Shown here piece after piece: positions 1-7,910 of a DNA stretch of 64,000 bases (positions are counted from its first letter, which is position 1; every line of letters begins with the position of its first letter). Origin of the DNA: Bacteroidaceae bacterium (lineage in GTDB: Bacteria; Bacteroidota; Bacteroidia; Bacteroidales; Bacteroidaceae). Both the position numbers and the translations under genes were made by a program. The notes beneath the pieces were generated by a model. That model made no database searches and was not told the DNA's origin. It saw only the letters and a list, made by a program, of their open reading frames with translations. The DNA lies in the NCBI GenBank assembly GCA_017555845.1, contig JAFZFO010000027.1:49668-113667 (forward strand), in the 5' to 3' direction.

Positions 1-86
1 AGGAGTCGGAACAAGACTTTGCCCGAAAAGTTCAGATCTTTCAACTTTATTAAGGGTAAAAATTAGCATTTCGCTCCCACATACAT

Positions 87-94
87 TATATTTG
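87..94 (+). promoter_or_regulatory. Bacteroidota -7 box before the sigma-like gene
   Basis: TATATTTG matches the Bacteroidota -7 consensus TAnnTTTG exactly and lies 75 bases before the ATG at 170. I see no clear TTTG -33 element at the usual distance. The box overlaps a possible TTG start at 92, which argues that translation begins at 170 instead. Confidence 0.55.
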
Positions 95-169
95 CAAAGA
101 GATAATCGAACCGGGAATGCCGTAATTTGTCGCGTATTCTTGAAATCATCATCGGTTACCACACTCAAG

Positions 170-814
170 ATGGCAAACATTTACGACAACTATTCATCAC
201 TCAGCGACCAGGAATTGATTGAAAAACTGACAGCAAGCCCGGTCGATGAGAAACTGCACAACTATTTCTTCACAAAGAAATGCAGACAATTTCTCAGGTA
301 TATATCATCCAACATATACCAATGTGATAGCGAGAATGAGCTATGGGGAGAATTCTATGAATTTCTTTCAAAAGATGATTGGGCAATAATACGTAATTGG
401 CAGAACAGGAACGGTGCAAGCCTGTACACCTATCTGGCCTACTGCACAACAAACCATTTCATACACAAGAAGATTGCCGAGAAGAAGGAACAGGAATTGA
501 TGGTTGTACCTTCATCGCAAAGCATGTATGAACAGTTGGCTGGTTTCATTGATGAAGAGGATGACACACAGGCACTCCCTATAAGAGAGGCATTCAACAT
601 GCTTAACCAGCGCGACCAGACAATACTTCGCTTGCTTGTCATTGACGGCAACAGCGCCTTGGAGGCAGCACCGGTCATCTGGGAATACATCAAGAATGTC
701 AAGCCACTTGCCCAGATGGACCCCAAACGTGTGCAATGTACAATAGCAATGGCAAAACACAGGGCACAGTTGGCACTGATGAATAATCTGAAACAGGTAT
801 CAAAGAATATTTAA
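170..814 (+). CDS. Sigma-70-like RNA polymerase sigma factor family protein
   Basis: A 214-residue cytoplasmic protein that resembles the small sigma-70-like proteins of Bacteroidales. The N-terminal part (about residues 20-110) has the helical, aromatic-rich look of a sigma region 2. The C-terminal part has a region 4-like stretch starting LNQRDQTILRLLVIDG, but the usual helix-turn-helix spacing is broken by an insertion around VKPLAQMDPKRVQ before the last helix (AMAKHRAQLAL). DNA recognition may therefore be atypical. The ATG at 170 is preferred over an in-frame TTG at 92, because 92 lies within the -7 promoter box. No anti-sigma gene adjoins it. It is a single-gene unit ended by a hairpin terminator. 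The family call is from pattern recognition; which genes it controls is unknown. Confidence 0.6.
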   Translation: MANIYDNYSSLSDQELIEKLTASPVDEKLHNYFFTKKCRQFLRYISSNIYQCDSENELWGEFYEFLSKDDWAIIRNWQNRNGASLYTYLAYCTTNHFIHKKIAEKKEQELMVVPSSQSMYEQLAGFIDEEDDTQALPIREAFNMLNQRDQTILRLLVIDGNSALEAAPVIWEYIKNVKPLAQMDPKRVQCTIAMAKHRAQLALMNNLKQVSKNI

Positions 815-817
815 ATG

Positions 818-850
818 AAAAAGGCAACCTCGACGGGGTTGCCTTTTTCA
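818..850 (+). terminator. Rho-independent terminator after the sigma-like gene
   Basis: The stem AAGGCAACC / GGTTGCCTT with a short GACG-type loop is followed by a T-run. It starts just after the stop codon at 814. An A-run on the other side lets it also serve the convergent acetyltransferase gene. Confidence 0.8.
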
Positions 851-865
851 TTTATGATGCAGGTT

Positions 866-1309
866 TCATTTTTTCGATACGTTCATCTTATAGACATTGG
901 TCTCTTTCTGTTCGAACTCACAGGAACGGTACAATGCATTCGCCGCCACACGCGATGGACGTGAAGTGAGCATCAGCGCACCATCCCCCAGCCCACGTGC
1001 ATAGTCAACAGCATACTCAACCATTGCACGGCCAAAGGAATGGCCTCTTACTGCAGCATCGACCACCACATCCTCAATCCACATCTTGCGACCCGTAGGT
1101 GCCAGATATTCTCCCAAAGTGAGCATGGCTACAATTCCGCCATTGTATTCTGCGAGAAACAGGTGCGAAGCCTTATTCTCCACCAGCTCCTGCAACTGTT
1201 CAAGAGTGAAGCATCTACCCGACGAAGACAACTGCGCAAGCAAATGGTTGATAGGCTCTACATAACAATCACAAGCCTCTTTTACCTCAAAAATATCCAG
1301 CTGTTCCAT
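866..1309 (-). CDS. GNAT family N-acetyltransferase
   Basis: A 147-residue single-domain protein of the GNAT fold that would move an acetyl group from acetyl-CoA to an unknown amine. The acetyl-CoA binding motif A is visible as IEDVVVDAAVRGHSFGRAMV (about residues 79-98), with the R-G-x-x-x-G-R pyrophosphate loop. A later segment, ALMLTSRPSRVAANALYRS, matches motif B, where the Asn-Ala-Leu-Tyr stretch is typical. Full length for the family. The start at 1309 is an ATG. It is transcribed towards the sigma-like gene and follows the GHL10 lipoprotein gene by 25 bases, so it may be read with it. The substrate cannot be inferred. Confidence 0.85.
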   Translation of the reverse strand: MEQLDIFEVKEACDCYVEPINHLLAQLSSSGRCFTLEQLQELVENKASHLFLAEYNGGIVAMLTLGEYLAPTGRKMWIEDVVVDAAVRGHSFGRAMVEYAVDYARGLGDGALMLTSRPSRVAANALYRSCEFEQKETNVYKMNVSKK

Positions 1310-1334
1310 ATGAATATCTGATATTGACAGTCCA

Positions 1335-2843
1335 TTAGAATTTTGCCTTACACTTGTAGCCTTTTGACTCGTTCTGCATACGGTCGAGCACCGTTACCAC
1401 AAAGGTGTATTTACCCTCCATCCCCTCAGGCAATTTATAGAAAGTCCTTGATGTTATTGTTAGTATATTTTCGGGATTGTCAAGGTCTACCTTTTCGCCT
1501 TTGGCAAAACAGTATACCACATAGCGGTAAGGAGCATCCATCACATCCTTGTCCTCCTTCTTGCCAGACAGCCACACAAGTACATTTGCCCCATTCTCCT
1601 GTATGAGTCTTACGCCATCCACCTTTGATGGTGCTTTGTTGTCAATGAAATCATACAACGGCATCAACGCAGGATAGCGGAACATGCCGTTTGCCAGATA
1701 GTCGCGATAACCGCTTACATTATTGGCTGCCGATGCCGCATCCCAGAAACATGAGCCCAACACATTGCCCTGCGCACGTTGCAGGGAATACTTCTGAACC
1801 TGCTGGTTGCCGGTCACGCTACCCGCGTCCTTTGCCTTCACTGTACGCTGTACATCCTGACCTATATACAACGGGCGGTTCGAAGCATACTTTGCCCACC
1901 ACTGCACAAGGGTTTCATAATCGGCTGCCTTGTGACCGATTTCCCAGTATACCTGTGGAATACAGTAGTCCACCCATCCTTCTTCAATCCAGTAAAGCAC
2001 ATCGGCATACAGTTCATCATAGCACTGCAGACCATTGGTCTTGCTGCCGAACTCCCAGCTGGCTTCGTTGCGGTAGATACCAAAAGGCGACACGCCGAAC
2101 TTGACCCATGGTTTGGTTTCACGCACAGTACGGTGCAACTGATATATCAAGTGATTGACATTCTCTCTTCTCCATTTGTCCTTGTCTGTCTCTTCACTGG
2201 CCTTGAACCACTTTTCATCGGCAAACTCCTTGCCGGCAACAGGATAAGGATAGAAATAGTCATCGATGTGCAGGCCATCCACATCATAGCGGTTCAGGAT
2301 ATCACGGACAATGCCGCAGATATGGTCGCGGTTGCTCTGCAACGATGGATTGAAATAGAGCTGTCCCTCATACTTTATAAAATCTCCAGGTCTCTTGGCA
2401 CTGTGATGGTTTGCAGCAACGCTGCCTGTTCCTTTTGTACGGGCACGATATGGATTTATCCACGCATGCAGCTCCATATTGCGTCTGTGACACTCATCGA
2501 CCATGAATGCCAAAGGATCCCATCCCGGCGATTTGCCCTGCACGCCTGTGAGAAAACGGCTCCATGGCTCGTAGCGCGACTCATAAATGGCATCACCCTC
2601 AACACGAACCTGAAAAATGACGGCATTTACATTTACCTTCTGCAAATTGTCGAGCATCTCTATGAGATACTTTTTCATCTCGTGCTCACTCATTCCTGTG
2701 AACTGTCCATTGACGGCCTGTATCCAGGCTCCACGGAATTCGCGTTTGGGATGTTCATCAACACTGCCATGAAGGTTCTTCCTGCTTGCACAAGAAACAC
2801 ACAGAAGCACCATCATCAAAAGAGATAAATATTTCAGTCTCAT
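1335..2843 (-). CDS. GHL10-type glycoside hydrolase lipoprotein (YngK/DUF187-like)
   Basis: A 502-residue protein that begins with a lipoprotein signal ([18 protein letters not shown], lipobox Cys at residue 18), so it should be anchored in the envelope facing the periplasm or cell surface. The mature part starts [14 protein letters not shown] and carries [12 protein letters not shown], a TIM-barrel signature of glycosyl-hydrolase-like family GHL10 (formerly DUF187), followed by [11 protein letters not shown] and [13 protein letters not shown]. Members act on unidentified glycans, with cell-wall related sugars suggested. The C-terminal 100 residues look like a small beta domain ([11 protein letters not shown]). 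The reading frame stays open upstream to 3158, but the ATG at 2843 with its signal peptide is clearly the start. It is divergent from uvrA. Confidence 0.85.
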   Translation of the reverse strand: MRLKYLSLLMMVLLCVSCASRKNLHGSVDEHPKREFRGAWIQAVNGQFTGMSEHEMKKYLIEMLDNLQKVNVNAVIFQVRVEGDAIYESRYEPWSRFLTGVQGKSPGWDPLAFMVDECHRRNMELHAWINPYRARTKGTGSVAANHHSAKRPGDFIKYEGQLYFNPSLQSNRDHICGIVRDILNRYDVDGLHIDDYFYPYPVAGKEFADEKWFKASEETDKDKWRRENVNHLIYQLHRTVRETKPWVKFGVSPFGIYRNEASWEFGSKTNGLQCYDELYADVLYWIEEGWVDYCIPQVYWEIGHKAADYETLVQWWAKYASNRPLYIGQDVQRTVKAKDAGSVTGNQQVQKYSLQRAQGNVLGSCFWDAASAANNVSGYRDYLANGMFRYPALMPLYDFIDNKAPSKVDGVRLIQENGANVLVWLSGKKEDKDVMDAPYRYVVYCFAKGEKVDLDNPENILTITSRTFYKLPEGMEGKYTFVVTVLDRMQNESKGYKCKAKF

Positions 2844-2876
2844 ATTTTTTTTGAATAATGTTATTGTTTTGAATTG

Positions 2877-2884
2877 CGAATATA
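2877..2884 (-). promoter_or_regulatory. Putative -7 box for the GHL10 gene
   Basis: On the minus strand this reads TATATTCG, one base off TAnnTTTG and of the TTCG form seen at several other starts in this window. It lies 34 bases before the ATG at 2843. No -33 element is clear. Confidence 0.35.
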
Positions 2885-2989
2885 GCCAAAAAATATCGGA
2901 TTTAGGGTATTTAAACCGTTTCTTGTAACAATTAACATTACATTGGCATCTATTTTTTGCAAACAGGAACAAAGTGCCCGTTTTTTTTG

Positions 2990-2997
2990 TACTTTCG
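2990..2997 (+). promoter_or_regulatory. Putative -7 box for uvrA
   Basis: TACTTTCG matches TAnnTTTG with one change and lies 12 bases before the uvrA ATG at 3010, which would give a very short leader. If initiation is at the second ATG (3019) the leader is slightly longer. There is no matching -33 TTTG at about 20 bases. Confidence 0.35.
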
Positions 2998-3009
2998 CGT
3001 AAATTAACC

Positions 3010-5799
3010 ATGAGAAAAATGGAAGGTAACAAAAACATAGTAATCAAAGGTGCACGCGTCAACAATTTGAAGAATGTGGATGTGGAGATTCCGCGTGGCA
3101 AGTTCGTTGTTGTTACCGGTCTCTCGGGTTCAGGCAAGTCTTCACTTGCTTTTGACACCCTCTATGCCGAGGGACAGCGCCGATATGTAGAATCCCTCTC
3201 ATCATACGCACGCCAGTTCCTTGGGCAGATGAACAAGCCCGAGTGTGACTTCATAAAGGGCATCCCCCCTGCCATAGCCATTGAGCAGAAGGTAAACAAC
3301 CGTAATCCGCGTTCAACTGTCGGAACATCTACCGAGATATATGAATACCTGAAACTGCTGTATGCACGCATTGGCAAGACCTACTCTCCCGTCAGCGGAA
3401 AGCTTGTCAAGAAAGACACGCCGGAGGACCTTGTCACATGCATGCAGAGCCGCCCTGCCGGCACACGTTTCCTGCTCCTTGCACCAATAGCCAAGCGCAA
3501 GGGACGCACTCTCGAAGAGCAGTTGCAGATATACCTGCAGCAGGGTTTCACACGTGTAGCCTTGGGCAAAGAGATCATACACATTGAGGAGTACAAGCCC
3601 AAAAAGGGCGACGTCCCGACACTGCTCATTGACCGTCTCACTGTAAACGACACCCAGGAAGCCATCAGCCGCCTGCTTGATTCGGCCGAGACCGCCTTTT
3701 ACGAAGGCAATGGCTCATGTCTGTTGCAATTCATGGATGAGGAACAGCCGCACAGTTTCAGCATACGCTTTGAGGCCGACGGCATTGAGTTCGAGGAACC
3801 TACAGAGCAGATGTTCTCTTTCAATTCTCCCATAGGTGCCTGCCCCGACTGCGAGGGCTTTGGCCGCATTGTGGGTATTGACGAGGACCTTGTAATCCCC
3901 AACAAGACACTGAGCGTATATGACGGTGCTGTTTTCTGTTGGCGAGGAGACAAGATGGGCGAATGGAAGACCGAGTTCTGCCGCCGTGCACCACAGGACG
4001 ATTTCCCTATATTTGAACCATACTACAATCTTACACAGGAGCAGAAGGACTACCTGTGGCACAAAGGTCCATGGATTGAGGAATACGGCGAAGGCATCTG
4101 TATCGACAACTTCTTCAACATGGTAAAGGCCAACCAGTACAAGATACAGTACCGCGTCATGCTTGCACGCTACCGTGGCAAGCCCATCTGCCCAACCTGC
4201 CATGGCACACGATTGAAGAAGGAAGCTACATACGTGAAGGTCGGTGGAACAAGCATTACCGAACTCATTGAGATGCCTATAACCAAACTGAAGGTATTCT
4301 TTGACAACCTCGCGCTCGATGAGCACGATGCAGCAATTGCCAAGCGCATACTTACCGAAATACGTAGCCGTGTAGACTGTCTTTTGGATGTAGGTTTGGG
4401 CTACCTTACCCTCAACCGTTTGAGCAACACACTCTCGGGCGGTGAGAGCCAGCGCATAAACCTTGTGACATCATTGGGCAGTGCATTGGTGGGTTCACTG
4501 TACATCCTTGACGAGCCGAGCATAGGACTCCACAGCCGCGATACCGACCGTCTTATAAATGTCCTTTACCGCTTGCGCGACCTGGGCAACACCGTGGTTG
4601 TGGTTGAGCATGATGAGGAGATAATCCGCGCTGCCGACTATATCATTGATGTAGGTCCCAAGGCCGGCTCATACGGCGGCAACATCGTATACCATGGCGA
4701 CCTTGCCGACATAGCACCAGGCAGCAACAGCTATACATTGAAATACCTGCTTGGCGAGGAGACCATTGACGTGCCCAAGCACCGCCGGGTATCGAACAAT
4801 GTCATAAGAATAAAAGGCGCCCGCGAGAACAACCTCAAAGGTATAGATGTAAATATACCACTCAACACCTTCACTGTAGTCAGCGGTGTCAGCGGTTCGG
4901 GCAAATCAACCCTTGTACGCAACATACTCTACCGCTCGCTCATGCGCCACTTTGGCAATGTCTGCGATGCACCGGGACAGTGCGAGGCTGTTGATGGCGC
5001 ACTCAAACAACTCGGTGGCGTGGAGTTCATTGACCAGAACCCCATTGGCAAGTCATCACGTTCAAACCCGGTAACCTACCTCAAGGTATATGACGACATC
5101 CGCCACCTCTTTGCACAGCAGCCGCTCGCAAAGCAGATGGGATTCGGTGCAGGCCACTTCTCGTTCAACTCGGACGGTGGCCGTTGCGATGAGTGTAAGG
5201 GCGAGGGTACCATTACAGTATCCATGCAGTTCATGGCCGATCTGAAGCTGGAGTGCGAAGCTTGTCATGGCAAACGTTTCAAGAATGAGATCCTTGAGGT
5301 CAAGTTCCACGACAAGAATATACACGACGTACTGGAAATGACCGTTGGCGATGCCATAAACTTCTTCCAGGAACACGGACAGAAGCGCATTGCCGAGAAT
5401 CTGCAGCCGTTGCAGGATGTAGGCCTTGCATACATCAAGCTTGGACAGTCATCATCAACCCTTTCGGGTGGTGAGAACCAACGCGTGAAGCTCGCCTATT
5501 ACCTTAGCCGACAGAGTGACCGCCCCACAATGTTCATCTTTGACGAGCCCACCACAGGATTGCATTTCCATGACATAAAAAAACTGCTCAAATCGTTCGA
5601 ACGCCTGCTTGCACGCGGACATTCGTTGGTGGTCATTGAGCACAACATGGACATGATAAAATGCGCCGACTACCTCATTGACCTGGGTCCCGAAGGCGGC
5701 GAAGAGGGAGGAAACCTTGTTGCCTGCGGAACACCAGAGGAAGTTGCAAAATGCGAGGCATCATATACAGGACAGTTCCTGAAAGAAAAACTATCATAA
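3010..5799 (+). CDS. uvrA: Excinuclease ABC subunit UvrA
   Basis: DNA damage recognition ATPase of nucleotide excision repair, which works as a dimer with UvrB in the cytoplasm. The protein is about 929 residues, normal for UvrA. Two ABC ATPase modules are seen: Walker A motifs GLSGSGKSS (near the N terminus) and GVSGSGKST (about residue 630), each with an ABC signature (LSGGESQR and LSGGENQR). Zinc-binding cysteine pairs appear as CPDCEGFG with CPTCHG in the first half and CDECKGEG with CEACHG in the second. Start: ATG at 3010 (MRKMEGNKN); 3019 is an alternative, while codons further upstream lie in the promoter. It is a single-gene unit closed by a strong terminator. Confidence 0.98.
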   Translation: MRKMEGNKNIVIKGARVNNLKNVDVEIPRGKFVVVTGLSGSGKSSLAFDTLYAEGQRRYVESLSSYARQFLGQMNKPECDFIKGIPPAIAIEQKVNNRNPRSTVGTSTEIYEYLKLLYARIGKTYSPVSGKLVKKDTPEDLVTCMQSRPAGTRFLLLAPIAKRKGRTLEEQLQIYLQQGFTRVALGKEIIHIEEYKPKKGDVPTLLIDRLTVNDTQEAISRLLDSAETAFYEGNGSCLLQFMDEEQPHSFSIRFEADGIEFEEPTEQMFSFNSPIGACPDCEGFGRIVGIDEDLVIPNKTLSVYDGAVFCWRGDKMGEWKTEFCRRAPQDDFPIFEPYYNLTQEQKDYLWHKGPWIEEYGEGICIDNFFNMVKANQYKIQYRVMLARYRGKPICPTCHGTRLKKEATYVKVGGTSITELIEMPITKLKVFFDNLALDEHDAAIAKRILTEIRSRVDCLLDVGLGYLTLNRLSNTLSGGESQRINLVTSLGSALVGSLYILDEPSIGLHSRDTDRLINVLYRLRDLGNTVVVVEHDEEIIRAADYIIDVGPKAGSYGGNIVYHGDLADIAPGSNSYTLKYLLGEETIDVPKHRRVSNNVIRIKGARENNLKGIDVNIPLNTFTVVSGVSGSGKSTLVRNILYRSLMRHFGNVCDAPGQCEAVDGALKQLGGVEFIDQNPIGKSSRSNPVTYLKVYDDIRHLFAQQPLAKQMGFGAGHFSFNSDGGRCDECKGEGTITVSMQFMADLKLECEACHGKRFKNEILEVKFHDKNIHDVLEMTVGDAINFFQEHGQKRIAENLQPLQDVGLAYIKLGQSSSTLSGGENQRVKLAYYLSRQSDRPTMFIFDEPTTGLHFHDIKKLLKSFERLLARGHSLVVIEHNMDMIKCADYLIDLGPEGGEEGGNLVACGTPEEVAKCEASYTGQFLKEKLS

Positions 5800-5802
5800 C
5801 AC

Positions 5803-5833
5803 AAACGGCAAGCATTGCGCTTGCCGTTTATGT
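5803..5833 (+). terminator. Terminator after uvrA
   Basis: A perfect 11-bp stem AAACGGCAAGC / GCTTGCCGTTT with loop ATTGC begins 3 bases past the uvrA stop. The A and T runs on both sides make it suitable for the convergent NERD gene too. Confidence 0.85.
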
Positions 5834-5844
5834 TATTGACTTAC

Positions 5845-6624
5845 TTATAATTTTTGTGTAAATTTACATTGAGGATAATTGGAACACCCCAAGAATCCTC
5901 CGTACTTTCCGTGACGCTCAACAAGTTTACTACCGCACTTGGGGCAGATTCCATTTGCTATTGCAATGTTCTTTTTATACAGAACAGTCTGGATGTTATT
6001 GGCATGTGTTTCTCGACTTCCTTCTGTTATTATATTTGCAGAAGATATTTTACTGGCAATTCTTTGGACATCTTCTTCGGATATACATCTATACTTGTAT
6101 AACTTAATGGCAGACCGCAAATCACACCAGTTTATCACAATGTGATTTGGTGTTGTTATTTTCAATTCTGCACTATTTGAAAATACAACTATGGGAATAA
6201 TGGCGAAATCTCCAATCTCTTTGAGTATTGCTTTTACAGCCCTCACGTGTGCTGCATTTTGTCGGATCGGGTTCCGAAGTTTATGCTGTTCACTAGTCCA
6301 CCCCCAAAAACGTTTCTTGCCTAGTAAACTTTGTTTCCACTCTTCTGAATTTTCGTGTCCGAATATCCATCCCTTGTAATTCTTTGTCTCTATTACAAAT
6401 ATTCCATATGGTGACACTACAATATGGTCTATCTGTGTTGTTCCGTAGTTGGTCGGTAATAATATGTCATTAAGTGTTATATATTCTTTTGGAAGCCAAT
6501 CCAGTTTACTTGCCACACGCTTTTCTCCCAATTTACCAATATTTTGGGGTGAAGAGAGCCATATCTTCAGTACTACAGATAGACCGATTATACAAATAGC
6601 CAATATAGGGGCAACCACATCCAT
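5845..6624 (-). CDS. NERD nuclease-related domain protein with C-terminal zinc finger
   Basis: A 259-residue protein with an N-terminal membrane helix (about residues 4-22), then a NERD domain. The nuclease-like core is seen at TQIDHIVVSPYGIFVIETKN (about residues 63-82), which has the D...E-x-K pattern of the PD-(D/E)xK-like fold. The C terminus is a topoisomerase-I type zinc finger: CPKCGSKL ... GGFLGCSNYPQCKF. Such proteins are common but mostly uncharacterised; roles in DNA processing or defence have been proposed for some. The gene stands alone between uvrA and the CHR genes and is visibly more AT-rich than both neighbours, which suggests acquisition by transfer. The membrane anchor would hold the nuclease-like domain at the inner face. 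Confidence 0.85.
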   Translation of the reverse strand: MDVVAPILAICIIGLSVVLKIWLSSPQNIGKLGEKRVASKLDWLPKEYITLNDILLPTNYGTTQIDHIVVSPYGIFVIETKNYKGWIFGHENSEEWKQSLLGKKRFWGWTSEQHKLRNPIRQNAAHVRAVKAILKEIGDFAIIPIVVFSNSAELKITTPNHIVINWCDLRSAIKLYKYRCISEEDVQRIASKISSANIITEGSRETHANNIQTVLYKKNIAIANGICPKCGSKLVERHGKYGGFLGCSNYPQCKFTQKL

Positions 6625-6650
6625 AACAGATATCTTTTAAATACAAGAAG

Positions 6651-6683
6651 TTTTCACATTTCCGTTTTCCCCTTTCAGCTTTG
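6651..6683 (-). repeat. Purine-rich repeat module between NERD and CHR genes
   Basis: Read on the minus strand this holds GCTGAAAGGGGAAAACGGAA, closely similar to the purine-rich modules at 20466-20500, 20679-20711 and 47134-47165. It fills the gap upstream of the NERD gene and reaches the stop codon of the CHR subunit gene at 6685. Confidence 0.5.
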
Positions 6684-6684
6684 T

Positions 6685-7266
6685 TTATATCAACCCATAG
6701 AACACCCCACCGAAAACACCGGCAAGGACCAATATAAGAATTGGGCTAACCTTATAGAATTTCATTGCGACGAATGCCGCGACAAACAGCGCTACGCTAA
6801 CCCAGAACTGCAAAGGGGTTTCAGTTGGAGAGCCGAAGTTCTCCTCGGTCATGAGCAACAGTGCCGCCGATGCAATCAACCCCACCACAGCAGGACGCAA
6901 CAGGCGAAAAACATTTTCAACATTCCTGTGTTTGCTGTATTTCATGAAGAAACGGCTCACAATGAGCATGAGCACAATTGACGGCAGCATCACTGCAAAC
7001 GAAGCTGTGAAGGAGCCAAGCACCGCCAGCGCCTCACTGCCCGTGGCATTGAAAACAGCAGTGTAACCGACATAGGTCGCCGAATTGATTCCTATAGGGC
7101 CGGGTGTCATTTGGCTCACCGCAACTATATCGGTAAACTCGGCGGCAGTGAGCCACGCATGACGTGTCACGACCTCGCCTTGAATAACCGAAAGCATACC
7201 ATAACCTCCGCCAAAGGAAAAGAGGCCTATCATAAGGAACGAGCACAAAAGTTGAATAAAAATCAT
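6685..7266 (-). CDS. CHR (chromate-type) transporter, second short subunit
   Basis: A 193-residue integral membrane protein with about five to six helices, of the short-chain CHR family. It starts with the family signature LFSFGGGYGMLSVIQ followed by FTDIVAVSQMTPGPIGINSA, the conserved P-G-P motif. Short CHR proteins work as pairs in opposite orientation and export or exchange anions, chromate with sulfate in the best studied cases; the natural substrate here is unknown. The ATG at 7266 overlaps the stop of the upstream CHR gene by one base (TGATG), so the two are translationally coupled. A GTG one codon earlier (7269) is a less likely start. Confidence 0.88.
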   Translation of the reverse strand: MIFIQLLCSFLMIGLFSFGGGYGMLSVIQGEVVTRHAWLTAAEFTDIVAVSQMTPGPIGINSATYVGYTAVFNATGSEALAVLGSFTASFAVMLPSIVLMLIVSRFFMKYSKHRNVENVFRLLRPAVVGLIASAALLLMTEENFGSPTETPLQFWVSVALFVAAFVAMKFYKVSPILILVLAGVFGGVFYGLI

Positions 7267-7808
7267 CACTCTTCCCTCCCTATTTTACCCCAAACAAAAC
7301 CGGCGATACCGGCGATGAGAATCACAAATACCGGCGATACACCGAATGCCACAATAAGCCCTGCCGACAACACCGGAATCCACGCCATTGTCCACCCCAC
7401 CTTTGCACTCTTTGCCACATTGAACACCGGCACGGCAATGAGCGCCACCACCACAGGGCGCAACCCCTTGAAGACGTTATTCACGACCTCAATGTGACGG
7501 AACTGACGAAAAAACAGGGCAATGAGCAGTATAATGATTACTGATGGCAACACGCAACCGAATGATGCTGCCAATGCACCACGCAAGCCACGCAGCCTGT
7601 ACCCGATGAACACTGCCATGTTCACGGCAAACACACCGGGTGCCGACTGTGCCACAGCCAGCAAGTCCACAAAATCGGCCTTTCCTATCCAACGGTTACG
7701 CTCAACGACATCGCTCTCAATGAGCGGTATCATGGCATATCCGCCGCCAAAGGTAAAAAGCCCAATGCGGAAGAATGTAGTAAAGAGTTTAAAGAGAGAG
7801 GTTGGCAT
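7266..7808 (-). CDS. CHR (chromate-type) transporter, first short subunit
   Basis: A 180-residue membrane protein and the first half of a split CHR transporter. The N terminus reads FRIGLFTFGGGYAMIPLIES, then DLLAVAQSAPGVFAVNMAVF, where the family's P-G-P loop is present as A-P-G. The two genes probably form a heterodimer with antiparallel topology, as known for paired short CHR proteins. Its ATG lies 94 bases from the purL stop, across a hairpin and tandem repeat region, so it may have its own promoter or depend on read-through from purL. Substrate and role (anion export, possibly detoxification) remain inferred. Confidence 0.88.
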   Translation of the reverse strand: MPTSLFKLFTTFFRIGLFTFGGGYAMIPLIESDVVERNRWIGKADFVDLLAVAQSAPGVFAVNMAVFIGYRLRGLRGALAASFGCVLPSVIIILLIALFFRQFRHIEVVNNVFKGLRPVVVALIAVPVFNVAKSAKVGWTMAWIPVLSAGLIVAFGVSPVFVILIAGIAGFVWGKIGREE

Positions 7809-7836
7809 AAAATGTTGTATTATTAAAGAGCATTAA

Positions 7837-7871
7837 GGGAAACTAAGGACATTAATGTTCCTTAATTCCCC
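7837..7871 (-). terminator. purL: Hairpin behind purL
   Basis: On the minus strand a 13-bp stem (left arm of GGGGAATTAAGGA pairing with TCCTTAGTTTCCC, two G-T wobbles) with a 9-base loop. It lies 31 bases past the purL stop. No clean T-run follows, so termination is plausible rather than certain. Confidence 0.45.
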
Positions 7872-7910
7872 TTAATAGCCCTTAATACGCCTTAATAGGC
7901 CTTATTTTAC
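7861..7910. repeat. 10-bp-period tandem repeat at the purL 3' end
   Basis: Five consecutive units start at 7861, 7871, 7881, 7891 and 7901. The first four are CTTAAT followed by four variable bases; the fifth is CTTATTTTAC. The fifth unit contains the purL stop codon (TTA at 7902-7904 on the plus strand). The first unit overlaps the hairpin above. Confidence 0.8.

Noticed and set aside
1779-2828. A 349-codon plus-strand open frame opposite the GHL10 gene
   Set aside because: Antisense shadow of a well-supported lipoprotein gene.
2844-3158. In-frame upstream extension of the GHL10 gene
   Set aside because: It overlaps the uvrA promoter and coding start and would bury the lipoprotein signal.
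7861-7910. CRISPR array
   Set aside because: The units are 10 bases with no spacers and no cas genes nearby.
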